Positions 11,113-23,945 are shown, counted from the stretch's first letter. The stretch: 64,000 nt of DNA from Mastigamoeba balamuthi (GCA_902651635.1 CACRSC010001923.1:1136195-1200194), one strand, 5' to 3'. The notes: generated by a model not told the origin, from the letters alone. Numbers and translations: made by a program.

Positions 11113-13287
11113 ATGTCCGGAGCACCGCTCTCCGTCGCTCAACGGGCGCTCAAGCGCGCTGCTCTGCTCTCGTCCGCCCCCGTGAAGCCCGTCCGCTTCC
11201 CGGGCAGCCGCCCCGTCCCCGTTCGCTATGCCCCCCACTGCCCCCCAATCCCAACGATCGATCGCGTGGACCACCCCAAACTCACCACACGCCACACCGC
11301 CACACCGGGCCCACCCCCCCACCCCACCACCAGGACGTGCCCATGCCCGAGGTGAACGAGCTGTCGGAGAGCATGCTGTGGGGGATGAACACGGGCAAGC
11401 CGGCGATACCGCTGCTGCGCGCGCACCTCTCGCGCGAGGGCAGGCTGACGCTCGACGCGGCCCAGCGCCTCGTGCGCGAGGCCATGGCCATCCTCGACAA
11501 GGAGCCCAACCTCCTCCGCGTCTCCGCGCCCATCACTGGTGCGCGCGCGCCGCTCTTCTCTCGCCCCCCCCCTCCCCCGCTGCCACGCCAAAGGTGCTCA
11601 TTGTTACACTCAATTATTCGCTTGTGCACAGTCGTCGGGGACATCCACGGCCAGTTCTACGGTGCGCTGCCCATACCCCCCAGCAGCGCGCGCGGAGGCT
11701 CCTCGCCCCCCCCCGCTGGCTCTCTCTCTCGTTGCTCCCCCCTTCTCACTCTGCGCGGTTTCCCCCCGCAAACACAACAGACCTCATGAGCATCGCCGAT
11801 CTCGCGGGACAGCCCGCGGAGAACAACCGCTTCCTGTTCCTGGGCGACTACGTGGACAGGGGTGCGAGAGAGCGCGCCGTTGCCACCCCCGCCAGACCCC
11901 TCTCCGCTTCCCTGTGCTAACGTGGCGGCTTCCCTCTTTTCCCATTTTCTGCTGCGTCAACGCCGGGGTTTCTTTGCCTGCGTTGGCGTCACGCAGGGGC
12001 GTTCTCGATGGAGGTGCTGTTCTACCTGCTGGCGTGCAAGATCAACTACCCCGACAGCGTCTACCTGCTGCGCGGCAACCACGAGTCGCGGCGCCTGAGC
12101 TCGTTCATGTCCTTCGGCCCCGAGTGCAAGCACAAGTACGGCGAGCAGCTGTTCGAGGAGCTGCAGGAGCTCTTCTGCACGCTGCCGCTGGCCGCCGTCG
12201 TCAGCAACACGTCGTTTGGCGACTGCTTCTGCGTGCACGCGGGCATCGGGCCCACGCTGGGCCTGCTCGGGGACATCGACAAGGAGGACAGGTTCAACGA
12301 GATCCCCGACACGGGCCTCCTGACGGACCTCACGTGGAGCGACCCCGACAAGGAGTGGAACCCCTGCGTCCGCGAGTGCATCGGCTGGAGCAAGGCGCGC
12401 TGGGCCACCCGCGGCTTCACCCACAACGTCTACCGCGACATCAGCTTCAACTACGGCCCCGAGGTCACCCGCAGGTCCGCGAGCGCTCCCCCCCGCGCCG
12501 GCAGTTTCCTTGACACGTCATTCTAGATTCCTGGAACGCAACAATCTGGCGTGCATCATACGCGGGCACGAGGCCGAGGACGAGGGGTACAAGAGGCACT
12601 TCTGCGAGGAGGGCGACACGGGGGTGCCGCCCGTGCTGACGCTGTTCAGCTGCCCCAACTACTGCGACTCGTACGGCAACCGCGGGGCGTACCTCAAGAT
12701 CGAGAGCGGCGGCGTGCACATCTACCAGATCAACTACTCGCTGCACCCCGCCACGCTGCCCGGGCACACGGACGCCTTCTCGTACTCGATCCCGTTCATC
12801 ACCGAGACGGTCATCCAGCTGCTGCGCATCCTCGTCCGCATGCCCGACGAGGAGAACCTCACCGACGACCAGAAGGCCTCGGACGAGATCCTCGCCACGC
12901 GGGCCCGCCAGCTCTGGGCCAAGTCGCAGCGCATCCGCGAGCAGCAGGAGGAGTACCGCCGCGTCCTCCTCGCCGACTACCACGGTCCGCCTGCCCTCCA
13001 TTGACCCCAACCATTCACCAAACAATTCCCTCCTTTCTTTTGATTTTTTGCCTTCGTTTTTTTCAATTGTACTGAAAACCTCTCTCTGCCCCCCACCCAC
13101 CGCAGAGAAAATGCCGAGGTTCGAGCAGATGCTCATCCTCGACAGGGAGAACGAGTCGGTGCCGAAGGCGTCGGACAGCGGCATGACGCTGTCTGTAGGC
13201 GCGGGCAGGGGAAGAAACTTCCTCAAGAAATGTGCGGCATCCATTCGTGTTTTCGTTTCCCTTCTCGGCCTTTATTTACGCATCTGA
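11113..13287 (+). CDS. Calcineurin catalytic subunit A (PP2B phosphatase)
   Basis: Seven exons: 11113-11181, 11334-11538, 11632-11661, 11781-11861, 11997-12474, 12527-12984 and 13106-13287. They sum to 500 residues. Metal and phosphate ligands are present: GDIHGQF, GDYVDRG and LLRGNHESR, plus the later histidines (IIRGHEAEDEGY). After the catalytic core come the calcineurin-B-binding helix (FSYSIPFITETVIQLLRI), a basic calmodulin-binding-like helix (RARQLWAKSQRIREQQ) and an autoinhibitory-like segment (MPRFEQMLILDRENE). This is the Ca2+/calmodulin-activated serine/threonine phosphatase that acts with subunit B. The start at 11113 is chosen because the 69-nt first exon splices in phase with a consensus GTGAAG donor onto DVPMPEVNEL. 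The final ~25 residues are not conserved and the true stop could differ. Confidence 0.92.
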
Positions 13288-13569
13288 CCCCGGCATGTGT
13301 TGTCACAGCAATCTAGTTGGCCGTGCCTGCGTGGAAGACGATGCCCGGTGCAGCGTGAAACTGATGTCTACACAACCACACCTCCAATCAATTAAGAGCA
13401 ACAGTTTTCCCCCAACCCCGATGCCACCAGCAACCCCAAAACTCGCCAACGCCCCTGCTGGTCGCTTAGCACAACAAACAACACACGCAGCCAACAGAAA
13501 CCACACACGCAATATAATAGAGGAGGGTGGTGAGGGGGCCTCGCTGCCAGCGGGGCTGCAACAAACACC

Positions 13570-15283
13570 CTATTTCGCCTCGAGCGGGCTGTCGAGGGAC
13601 TTGGGGAGCACGAAAGAGAGGAGCAGCATCAGCGCGGACATCAGAGAGATCACCGCGAACGGCAGCGCGGAGGTTGCGCGCGAGTGCAGAAGCCCCCACG
13701 CGACAAACGCAGCAAACGGCGCGGGGCTGAAGGCCCGCAGCAGCGACGAGACGCCCTGGGCGATGCCGGTGATTGACCCGCGTGTCTCAGCCACGGTCGA
13801 GTTGGCCAGCAGCGTGTAGGACCCCCCGAAGCCGAACTGCGATCCGCATGTCCACACGACGCAGAACGCCGCCACGCAGAGCCACCGCACGGTCGTCCCC
13901 ACGCCCGCGGCGAAGAGCAGCGAGAGGCCCGGGGCCAGGCAGTACGAGGCGATGCTCAGCACGCAGCCGACCCTGAACGTCCAGAGCAGACCGATGCGGC
14001 GCTCCGTCTGCGGGTACAGCAGCAGCTGCAGCGGAATGACGAGGACGCCGGCGATGCTGAAGATGGCGCCGGCAGCGCTCGAGGTCATCGAGAGGCCGCC
14101 CGCCGCGACGGGGGCCAGCACCCAGACGGGCATCACCGTATGGAAGCAGTTGGCCGCCATGCCGTAGAACGCGTACATGCCGCAGAGCGTCAGCGACGTG
14201 GAGTTGTCCCTGCTGCAGATCGTCTTTGGCCTCTGCCTCTCGCGCTGGTGCTGCTCGCCCTCCTCGGGGTCCGCGCTGTCGGCAATGGCGCTTGCACTTT
14301 GCAGCAATGAGGCCTTCTCGATGTCCGCGGGCTGCGTGTCGCCTGCGCGCTGCAACGCAGTTTTCTCGAGGCGAGCGAGACCAGAGGCCTCGGCATCCTG
14401 CTGCTGCTCCTCGTTCTCGCACTCTTCTCCGCGTCGCTCTCGGTCCGCACCGTTTGCGGTGATCAGAGCGGCAGTATCGGCACTGTCAGCATGTCCCGAC
14501 TCGATCGACTGGAGGCGGACGGGGCCAGAGGCCTTGGCCTCCTGCATGGGGTCCCTGAGCCACATCCACGACGAGATCAGCGCGGCGGCGAGCACAGAGG
14601 TCGTGGCGAGACTGGGCAGCAGGAAGGGGAACCTCCCGAAGAGGCCCGTCTGCGCAAAGACAGCGGGCCACTTCCTCGCGGGCGTGCACAGGATGCCGCC
14701 CGTGGCGCTGCCCACGGCGCTGCCGATGCCCGTCGCCAACAACAGGTCGCTGAAGACACGCGCTCGAGTCTTGCGCGTGGGCGAGATGTCGGCCGCGAGG
14801 CTCTTGATGACCGCGATGTTCCCGTTGAGCAGCCCGTTGAGGCTGCGCACTGCCACGGCCCACCAGAAGTTCCAGCTGAGGCCGATGGCGACGCTGCAGA
14901 GCAGGTTGCCGGCGGTCCCGACGAGCAACAGAGGTCGGCGGCCCATGCGGTCGCTCAGGCGGCCCAGGACGGGGCTCGAGACGAACTGGAAGAGAAAGAA
15001 CGATGAGGCCAGCAGGCCCGCGTAGTAGCCAGCGGCCTTGGCCGACATGCCGGGCATGAACTCGAGCACCAGCGTCCCGGCGTAGACGGTCACGCCCGAC
15101 ATCGAGAACGACTCGGACCTGCGAATCAGGCGGTAGGGTATTCATTTCGTGATTGTGCCCACCACGAGATCGGGGGGAGGGGGCGGACATGTGCAGGAGG
15201 AGGACGGGGATGAGCTGCTTCTTGCTGACGCCCTCGGGGAAGATGGTCAGGGCATCGATCACGCGGGCCACGGCGGGGCGCAT
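13570..15283 (-). CDS. MFS transporter, ZIFL/DHA1-like, tandem copy 1
   Basis: Two exons, 15283-15189 and 15118-13570, give 547 residues. Twelve hydrophobic segments are visible, with the MFS signature LGRLSDRMGRRPLLL in loop 2-3 and NGLLNGNIAVIKSLAADISP after helix 4, a pattern of plant/fungal zinc-induced-facilitator-like and drug:H+ antiporters. The central cytoplasmic loop (~residues 225-335) is long, acidic and Gln/Ser-rich. Substrate unknown; probably an endomembrane or plasma-membrane secondary transporter. The neighbour at 15663-17396 is a close paralogue in the same orientation with the same exon junction (exon 1 ends in LLLH followed by a split ATG). It lies tail-to-tail with calcineurin A. 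Confidence 0.88.
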
Positions 15284-15662
15284 GGGGGGCGGCACGGACA
15301 ATAAAAGGCCACTCGGAGGGCTTGAAGAGAAAAAAAATCGAACTTCTGTGCCCTCTGCACAGTCATTCAGGCGTCATTCTTCATCGGGGAGAAATCAATT
15401 TTGAAAATTGGATTATTCCGTCAGGGGATTCGGAGGGTTTGAATCTTCTTCCGAACAAGGAAGCTTACAGGACTAGGAGGCGCGTTGCTGGAGCCAACCT
15501 AGTCCTCAATGTGCTCCAATCTATTTATTAACAGGAGTGGTGATAACAGATGAGGCGCTTCTGCACCACAATAACCGCACATACGCATTCAACACAACCC
15601 CAACACGAAATTTTAGAAGTGGGGGTGCGGGGCTCAGTGCCAGTGGAAGGTTCTCCTCCCCG

Positions 15663-17396
15663 TTATTTCGCCTCAAGTGGGCTGTTGAGGGACTGTGGGA
15701 GCACGAAAGAGACGAGCAGCATAAGTGCGGGCAGCACAGAGAGCACCGTGAACGGCAGAGCAGAGGCCGCGCGTGACCGCAGCAGCCCCCACGCGACAAA
15801 CGCCGTGAACAGCGCCGGGCTGAAGGCCCTCAGCAGTGACGAGACGCCCTGCGCGACGCCGTTTATGGACCCACGAGTCTCAGCGTCGGTCGAGTTGGCC
15901 AGCAGCGTGTTGGACCCCCCGAAGCCGAACTGCGATCCGCAGATCCACACGGCACAGAACGCCGTCACGCAGAGCCATCGCGGGGCAGCCCCGACGCCCG
16001 CAGAGAAGAGCAGCGAGAGGCCCGGGGCCAGGCAGTACGAAACGATGCTCAGCACACAGCCGGTCCTGAACGTCCAGAGCAGACCGATGCGGCGCACCGT
16101 CTGCGGGTACAGCAGCAGCTGCAGCGGAATGACGAGGACGCCGGCGATGCTGAAGATGGCGCCGGCAGCGCTCGAGGTCATCGAGAGGCCGCCCGCCACG
16201 ACGGGGGCCAGCGCCCAGACGGGCATCACCGTCCTGAAGCAGTTGGCGGCCATGCCGTAGAACGCGTACATGCCGCAGAGCGTCAGCGACGTGGAGTTGT
16301 CCCTGCTGCAGATCCTCCTCCGCGGCCGCTGCTCCTGCTGCTCGCCCTCCTCGAGGTCCGTGCCCTCGGCGTCTGCGTTGGCGCTGGCCAGCAGGCTGGC
16401 CTTCTCGATGTCCACGGGCCGAGTGTCGCCTGTGCGTTGCTGCTGCTGCTGCTCGCCCTCCTCCGGGTCCGCACCGTCGTTAGCATTGGCACTGGCCAGC
16501 AGGCCGGCCGTCTCTATTCCCGCAGGCCGCGTGTCGCCTGTACGCTGCGACTGCGTTTTGGTTTCTTGCTGCTGCTCCTCTTCCTCCTCCTCCTCGCGTC
16601 CCACTTGCTCGAGGCGGACGGGCCCCGAGGCCTTGGCCTCCTGCACGGGGTCCCTGAGCCACATCCACGACGAGACCAGCGCGGCGGCGAGCACGGACGT
16701 CGTGGCGAGGCTGGGCAGCAGGAAGGGGAACCTCCCGAAGAGGCCCGTCTGCGCAAAGACCGCTGGCCACTTCCTCGCGGGCGTGCACAGGATGCCGCCC
16801 GTGGCGCTGCCCACGGCGCTGCCGATGCCCGTGGCCAGCAGCAGGTCGCTGAAGACGCGTGCGCGGGCGCTGCCCGTCGGCGAGATGTCGGCCGCGAGGC
16901 TCTTGATGACCGCGAGGTTCCCGTTGAGCAGCCCGTTGAGGCTGCGCGCTGCCACGGCCCACCAGAAGCTCCAGCTGAGGCCGATGGCGACGCTGCAGAG
17001 CAGGTTGCCGGCGGTCCCGACTAGCAGCAGCGGTCGGCGGCCCAGGCGGTCGCTCAGGCGGCCCAGGACGGGGCTCGAGACGAACTGGAAGAAGAAGTAC
17101 GACGAGGCCAGCAGGCCCGCGTAGTAGCCCGCGGCCTTGGTCGACATGCCGGGCATGAACTCGAGCACCAGCGTCCCGGCGTAGACGGTCACGCCCGACA
17201 TCGAGAACGACTCGGACCTGCGGAACAGCCGCAGCACCGCAGTGGGGAACAATTTTAATTGCGCGATCCTTTACGAGATCGCTGCGGGGCGGGGATCGGA
17301 CATGTGCAGGAGGAGGACGGGGATGAGCTGCTTCTTGCTGACGCCCTCTGGGAAGATGGTCAGGGCATCGATCACGCGGGCCAGGGCGGGGCGCAT
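15663..17396 (-). CDS. MFS transporter, ZIFL/DHA1-like, tandem copy 2
   Basis: Two exons, 17396-17302 and 17217-15663, give 549 residues, nearly identical to the copy at 13570 in the membrane parts (GRLSDRLGRRPLLL, NGLLNGNLAVIKSLAADISP). The copies differ mainly in the central loop. Here the loop carries two tandem copies of a ~35-residue unit beginning QRTGDTRP and ending DPEEGEQQ or DLEEGEQQ, whereas copy 1 has one recognisable unit. This points to duplication of the gene followed by repeat growth in the loop. The start codon at 17396 is the first ATG upstream of the conserved RPAxARVIDALTIFPEG stretch. It is divergent from WDR70, with 279 bp between start codons. Confidence 0.88.
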
Positions 17397-17675
17397 GGGG
17401 GGCGGCGCGGCGGACACGGCCCAGCCAGTGGGGGGAACGGAGGGGGCGACTTGGAGGAAAGCCGATCAGATTCAGATCAGATTTGCCCTCGCGTCATAGA
17501 ATGCCGGCATTCGATGACTGGACACTTCCCACTGCGGCAGGGCGCTGGACAATTTGGAAAATCTCGTGATGTAAACGCCGCGAAAATACCAACGAGTTGA
17601 ACGCGCGCCCGCGCTGGCGCGCTGGGGGAACAGAGAAGATACGCCTATCTTTTCTTTGTCAATCGCGCCGTGGAA
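17397..17675. promoter_or_regulatory. Shared divergent promoter, MFS copy 2 / WDR70
   Basis: The gap contains GATTCAGATCAGATTTGCCC near 17465-17490, whose complement GGGCAAATCTG also occurs at 58566 in another divergent gap, and TTGGAAAATCTCG near 17555. Promoter assignment is by position and motif recurrence only. Confidence 0.35.
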
Positions 17676-20153
17676 ATGAGCGACGATGAGCGCGAGATGC
17701 AAGAGATGCGCGCCAGCACGCGCTTCGTCGCGCACCCCCGCGCGCGGCCGGCACCTGCCGCGCCCCTGCCGCCGCGCGGCGGCTCGGACAGCGACGGCGA
17801 CGGCGACGGCGAGGGCGCCAGCGCCCCGCGCGCGCGCCGATCCGCGGGAATATCTTCCGAAATATCTTCCGCGATTCCGCCCGATGACGCCGACGACCTG
17901 AGCGCCGCCGAGTCGCGCCGGCAGCTGCGCGAGGCCATGGGGAGGCACCACGCCGACGACGAGGAGGACGCCCCCGCGGTGGTGGACGCCGAGGAGCTGC
18001 GGCGTGCGGGCCTGCCGACCGAGTTTGGCGACGCGCGGGGCGACAGCGAGGGCGCCAGGCGCAGGGAGCTCGACGAGGCGCTCCGGGCGCTCAAGAAGCA
18101 CGCCAAGGACGACGGCGACGACGGGAGCGGGCCGCAGCTCTCCAAGCGCGAGATGATCGACGCCTCTGTCGCCGAGTTCAAGCGCATCTCCCAGGTGCTC
18201 CCTCCCAGATAGATTCAATTGACTCGCACAGGAGTCAACGCAGGCATTTCCCTGGAAACCAGATTCCGAGAAACTTCTCGGAAACGGCAGTATGCATACT
18301 GACCAGCCCCGCAGTCGACTGCAGCGCCCGCCGAGGCCCCGACAGCGGCGGCGGCTGCTGCTGCGGCCGAGGGCGGGGGGATGAGCGACGAGGAGTCGGG
18401 CGAGGACGAGTACGACGCGGAGCTGCCGGTGTCGCACGAGGTGAGCCTCAAGGCGCACGAGAAGCCCGTCAGCGCGCTGGCCGTCGACCCCAGCGGCGCG
18501 CGCGTCGTGACGGGGTCGCACGACTACACGATCAAGCTGTGGGACTTTGGCGGCATGGACATGCGGTTCCGGTCGTTCCGCAGCGTGGAGCCCATGGGCG
18601 GGCACTTTGTCAACGCGGCGAGCTTCTCGCCGTCGGGCGACTGCTTCGTGTGCGCGACGGCCTCGCAGCAGCCCAAGATCTACGACAGGGACGCCCGCGA
18701 GCTGCTGGTGTTCGCCAAGGGCGACCAGTACCTCTCGGACATGAACCACACCAAGGGCCACGTGGGCATCGTCACCAACGCCGCGTGGAGCCCCGCGGAC
18801 AAGAACCTCATCATGACGGCCTCGATCGACGGCACCCTCAGGCTCTGGGACCCCATGAACGTCACCCAGCAGAAGGCCGTCGTCAAGGCCAAGATCAGGA
18901 CCCCGCGCCAGAGGGCCGCCATCACCGCCAGCGCCTTCGACACGGCCGGCACCAAAATCGCCGCAGGTGAACACACACACACACTCTCTCTTCCAGTCCC
19001 TCCCACCCCACAGTGGGCCTGACGCCGCGGGGCTCCAGCGATATCGGTCGAGGGCACGATACAGGTGTGGCCGACCAAGGGCCCGTTCCACAGGCCCAGC
19101 ATACAGATCGAGAACGCGCACTTTGCGGGCTCGGAGACGTCGTGCCTGCGCTTCTTCAGCGACAACTACCGCCTGCTCTCGCGCGGCATGGACGACTCGA
19201 TGAAGCGTACGCCCCCCTGCGCTCCCCACCCCCTCCCCCCCCAGCGCTCGTGCAGCGGCTCTGGCACGGATCTGACCGCGTTTGCCCGCTGGCAGTGTGG
19301 GACCTGAGGAAGCCCAAGAGCCCCGTGCAGGTGTGGGCCGACCTGAACAACGTGTTCCCGCACACCGAGTGCGCCATCAGCCCCGACGAGAGGTTCGTCG
19401 TCACCGGCACCAGCGGCCAGAAGCGCGACCCCACCGGCTACCTGCGCTTCTTCAAGTCGGACACCTTCGAGCTCGTCAAGGAGATCGGTGCGGCTCCCCC
19501 GGGTCTCAGCCGATTTTTCCGCGGATTCCTGCGGGTTTCGCTAACTTTGGGGATCACGAGCCTCGCAGAGTACCCGGAGGCCAGCGTCATACGCGTTGCG
19601 TGGCACCCGAAGATCGACCAGCTGGTGCTGGGCCTGTCGGACGCCAGCGCGCGTGTCCTGTTCGACCCGAAGCTGAGCAAGCGCGGGGCGCTGCTGTGCC
19701 TGGCGCGCAGCATGCCCAAGGACGACCCGTACAAGATCGAGTTCCAGGCCGACGCGCTGAACCCGCACGCGCTGCCCATGTTCAAGCGCGGGCCGTCGAA
19801 GAAGAAGCAGTTCGCCAAGATGCGCAAGGACCGCGCGGCGACGCAGATGCCCGACATTGTGCGCACGCAGAGCGGGCACGGCGGCAGGCTGGGCTCGTGC
19901 CACACGGCGCACCTGCTCAAGACGCTGGGCTACGCCAACAACCCGCACGACGAGGCGGACCCCCGCGAGGCGCTCCTCAAGTACGACTCCCGCGCCAAAG
20001 GTGCGCCTGCTGGGAGATGGCTTTACGGGGCGTCACTGACACCGGGTGCCCACAGAGAAGTCGTTCTTCTTCAAGGCGTACGAGAAGACGCAGCCCGAGG
20101 CGCAGTTTTCGACGGAGGAGCCCGAGGAGCCACCGACAAAGCGGCAGAAATAA
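17676..20153 (+). CDS. WDR70: WDR70 / gastrulation-defective-like WD40 protein
   Basis: Six exons: 17676-18194, 18315-18966, 19039-19206, 19296-19487, 19569-20000 and 20056-20153. They total 686 residues. The N-terminal ~170 residues are acidic and disordered. From ~220 on, WD repeats align well with human WDR70: VSALAVDPSGARVVTGSHDY, KLWDFGGMD, GDQYLSDMNHTKGH, then VEGTIQVWP, DDSMKLWDLRKP and CAISPDERFVVTGTS. The C-terminal region has the family block LNPHALPMFKRG and a closing basic KRQK. Human WDR70 is nuclear and linked to H2B ubiquitylation and DNA-break processing. The exon 1 to exon 2 junction (SQ/STAAP) is in phase and joins the acidic N-terminus to the WD part. The first ATG at 17676 follows an in-frame GTG that I did not use. 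Confidence 0.9.
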
Positions 20154-20648
20154 AGCAGACCACAGGCAGTATCGCCGTGACCGCTGCAGAACAGGGGCAG
20201 TGCTCAGATGCCAGTGCCTCAGCCACTCAGCAACTCGTCTGGTCGAAGACAGCAGCGACATTAACAGTTCCGAGAGGATGCGGATGGACTGTACACCTGA
20301 CAGTTGTATAAGCACACAGCTCTTATCTACGTCGCGCACTGCGGAAACGAGCATGCCAGCCAGCCTCCTGAATGGGCGGCGACTCAGTGCGCCCTGGCCA
20401 GCGACCCAGAGCGATTTCCTCAAGCGAACCCGACCTGCGCATGTGTGCCTCAGAGTATGATGGGGACACGTGGTCGAGACATAGGGCCACTTTCAGTTGT
20501 CTCAGCTCTCATCTCACTTAGCTCAAAGTAACTTAACGTCAGGGCGAGTCAAAGGCGGTTTCTTATCGACGCTTCACATCCAGCCACCGCAACAGACGAC
20601 CGAGTCCTACGCCTTAAGTTCACTCTCCGCGACCGAGTACCAAAAGAG
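20154..20648. other. Intergenic between WDR70 and the armadillo array
   Basis: The 3' flank of WDR70 and of the first armadillo gene (convergent). Open frames across it are continuations of WDR70 frames and have no coding signature. No RNA gene or repeat was seen. Confidence 0.4.
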
Positions 20649-22135
20649 TCAGCACGAGTAGTACGCGTGCAGCAGCAGATCGTAGGCGTGCTGCAGCTCC
20701 GCGAGCCTCTCGGGGGCGTCCTTGCAGGCCTCCAGGCCCGCCTTGAGCCTCGCGATCTCCTCCCTGGCAGCCTCGTTCTCGCGAGCGACCCGCTGCAGAC
20801 GCTCCTGCACACTCTCCATCTCCCTGATATTCTCCTGCGCAGCGCGGAGCCTTCTCCGGAGCGCTGTCGATGCCCCAGTGCTCCTCCGCGCCAACCTCAG
20901 TTCCGTGATCACGGACAGGCACTGGCGCGCCCTGCCGGCACAGGTGCCCTTATTCAGCTTGGAGAGTACCTGACCCACGTCGGGCTGAAGCAACCTGCTC
21001 ACGAGGGCCTCCCGTGTGCCAGCAACGTGCTTGGCCAGCTGTGCCAGAGCCTGGAGGGCCTCCAGCTTGACGCTTCTGACCTGCCCGCCGAACTGGCGCA
21101 GAATGAGCACAGCTGCGCCGACAGCCAGGCACCGCTCCTCCTCGTACGCCATAGGCACCCGAGAGACAGCGAGGACTGCGATGGCCCTGCACAGGGAGGT
21201 GACCACAGGGGGGTCCAGCTGGGCGATGGCAGGAGACTGCAAGAGCGCCCTGAACGCGCCACTGTGCACAACGCTGTAGCGCAGCTCGCGGCTGCACTGG
21301 ACGAGATGCGCCAGAATGGCGGCGGCGGCGCTGAACAGACGGAGCCCTATCGAACTGAGCGCCTGCCCCCCCTGCGGGATGAACCTGATGAGAGCTCCCT
21401 GGGCACCAGCGGAAGCTATTGCAGAGAGAAGAGGCATAGTGCCCCAGCTGCAGAGAGTCCTCAGCAGCTCGCACACGCACAGAGTCTTCTGGCTGTCCCC
21501 ATCGCCCTCGGCCGCCATCCGGACGAGAGTCCCGACAGACCCCGGCGCCACCACCCTCTCGCACGCCGAGGGGCTCGATGTGCAGAGCGTCTTCAGAGCC
21601 TCGCAGGCGGCAATGGGAAGCTCCGGGGGCCCCAGCACCAGGCTCAGCGACAGGGCGCCCGCCACGCACTCGACAGCGCCCTCCGCGACGCACACCTCGT
21701 GCACCACGTGCCCCGTCCTCCGTATGTGCGCCAGGGCCTCGCACCCCGCCTGCTGCACGGGCGGCGACTGCGGGTGCGCCCGCATGGCGACCAGCGCCGC
21801 CCTGGCCAGCGACACAAACACATCGGGCGACCTCATCGGGTCGCTGGCTTTGGCCCGGATGCAGACAGACGGCATCACGCGGAGGGCGCTGACGGTCACG
21901 GCCTCGCTGCGGGGGTGCGCCTCGAGAGCGCCGAGGAGGAGCCGGGGCACGCCGGCCTGGAGGAGCGGAATCTGCGACTCGGAACTGATCGGCCATCTTT
22001 GGCGCAGCTGAGTGAGCGCGCAGGCAGTGGCGGCCTCGTCGGCGGCGCTGCGGCGGAGGGTCTGCACGACTGAGAGAGAGTCTGCTGTGAGACACGGGAT
22101 GGGAAACGAGGGTGTGGGCAACCTCGCTTGAGCAT
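20649..22135 (-). CDS. Armadillo-like/coiled-coil family protein, copy 1
   Basis: Two exons fit: a 13-nt first exon (22135-22123) and 22069-20649, giving ~477 residues. The body is built of ~40-residue helical units of ARM type (VQQAGCEALAHI, LPIAACEALKTLC, VAPGSVGTLVRMA). The last ~75 residues are a coiled coil (ESVQERLQRVARENEAAR onward) ending in YYSC. Function unknown; ARM solenoids usually bind proteins. Paralogues lie at 22408, 25357 and 31961 in the same orientation. In two paralogues exon 1 starts MTNTLPQTL; here the corresponding ATG is ACG, so translation would have to begin at a later ATG, giving a very short exon 1. The start is therefore uncertain. Confidence 0.7.
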
Positions 22136-22407
22136 CCGCGGGAGCGTGAACGTCAGTGGGGACGACAATTAACAAATCTCGGAGCAGTATCTGGATATCG
22201 CCAGTAGACAGAGCGGAATCACTGAGCCACTCGGCTCACGGCGTTCACAGCGTCTTCCAAAAGAGTGAGTCCGCCTCAACATGAGCTACGTCTCACCTCA
22301 AGTCCTTTCATCCATTCTCAACGGGCCTCAAATGAATTCATCTCACGAAGATTGAAATTGAGGGGTTCTGTCGACTAAATCCAATTGACACGCCCGATCA
22401 CCATGAG

Positions 22408-23903
22408 TCAGCACGAGTAGTACGTGTGCAGCAGCAGATCGTAGGCGTGCTGCAGCTCTGCGAGCCTCTCGGGGGCGTCCTTGCAGGCCTCCAGGCCCGC
22501 CTTCAGCCTCGCGATCTCCTCCCTGGCAGCCTCGTTCTCGCGAGCGACCCGCTGCAGACGCTCCTGCACGCGCTCCATCTCCCCGATCTTCTCCTCCACA
22601 GCGCGGAGCCTTCGCTTGAGTGCTGTCGGCGCTCCAGTGCTCCTCCGCGACACCCTCAGTTCCCCTATCATGGACAGGCACTTGCACGCCAAGTCGGAAC
22701 AAGCGCCCTTCTTCAGGTTGGCGAGCACCTGACCCACGTCGGGCTGAAGCAGCCTGCTCACGAGGGCCTCGAGCGGCCCAGCAGCAAGCTTGTTGGCGAG
22801 CTGAGTCAGAGCCTGGAGTGCTGCCAGCTCGACGCTCCTGTCCTGCCCGAACCGGCGCAGAATGAGCACAACTGCGCCGACAGCCAGGCACCGCTCCTCC
22901 TCGTACGCTGCGGGCGCACGAGAGAAAGCGAGGGCTGTGATGGCCCTGCAGAGGGAGGCGACCACAGGGGCTTTCAGCTGGGCGATGGCAGGGGACAACA
23001 GGAGAGCCCTGAACGCAGTGCAGCCGTGCACAACACTGTCGCGCAGCTCGGGCCTGCATTGGACGAGACGGGCCAGAGTGGCGGCGGCGGCGCTGAACAG
23101 GCGGAGTTCTATCGGGCCGAGTGCCTCGCGCCCCTGCGGGACGAACCGCACGAGAGCCCCTGCGGCACCAGCGGAAGCTATCGCAGAGAGAAGAGGCATA
23201 GCGCCGCGGGTGCTGAGTGCACCCAGCACCTCGCACGCGCTCAGAGTCTTCTTGCTGTCCTTCTCGCCCTCGGCCACCATTCGGACTAGAGTCTCGACAG
23301 CCCCTGGGGCCAACACCCTCTCCCGCGCCGAGCGGCTCGAGGTGCAGAGCAGCTCCAGAGCCTCGCAGGCGGCAATGGGCAGCTCCAGGGGCCCCAGCTT
23401 CTGGCTCAGCGACAGGGCGCTCGCCACGCACTCGACAGCGCCCTCAGCGACGCACGCATCGCACACCGCCTGCCCCGTGCGCGCGATGTGCACCAGGGCC
23501 TCGCACCCCGCCTGCTGCACGGGGCACGACTGCGGGTGCGCCCGCATGGCGACCAGCGCCGCCCTGGCCAGCGACACAAACACACCGGGCGACCTCTGCG
23601 GGTTGCCAGCAACGACACGGATGCAGACAGACGGCATCACGCGGAGGGCACTGACAGTGACGGGCTCGCTGTCGGGGTGCGCCTCGAGTGTGCCGAGGAG
23701 GAGCCGGGGCACGCCGGCCTGGAGGAGCAGCATCTGCGACCCGGAGGGCCATCCGAGGCGCAGCTGAGAGAGCGCACTGGCAGACGCGACCTCGTTGGCG
23801 TTGCTGCTGCGGAGGGTCTGCGCGACTGTGAGGGAGCCTGCTGTGAGACACGGGATGAGGAGCGAGGGTGTGGACAACCTTGATTGAGCATCTGCGGGAG
23901 CAT
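22408..23903 (-). CDS. Armadillo-like/coiled-coil family protein, copy 2
   Basis: Exons 23903-23879 and 23825-22408 join in phase to give 480 residues. The plan is the same as copy 1: short first exon (MLPQMLNQ), then ARM-type units (LGTLEAHPDSEPVTVSALRV, VQQAGCEALVHIA, ELPIAACEALELLC), then the shared coiled coil and terminal YYSC. The 3' flank (AATTGACACGCCCGATC before the stop region) is shared with the truncated relic at 28298. A DDE transposon lies only 43 bp upstream of the start codon, so it may alter this copy's promoter. Confidence 0.75.
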
Positions 23904-23945
23904 GAACGTCACAGAGGGACCACGGCAAGAGTCAATCTTTTATCT

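Noticed and set aside
17472-19229. 585-codon minus-strand frame
   Set aside because: Antisense of WDR70, Arg/Ala/Val-rich composition, no domain. A GC-driven shadow.
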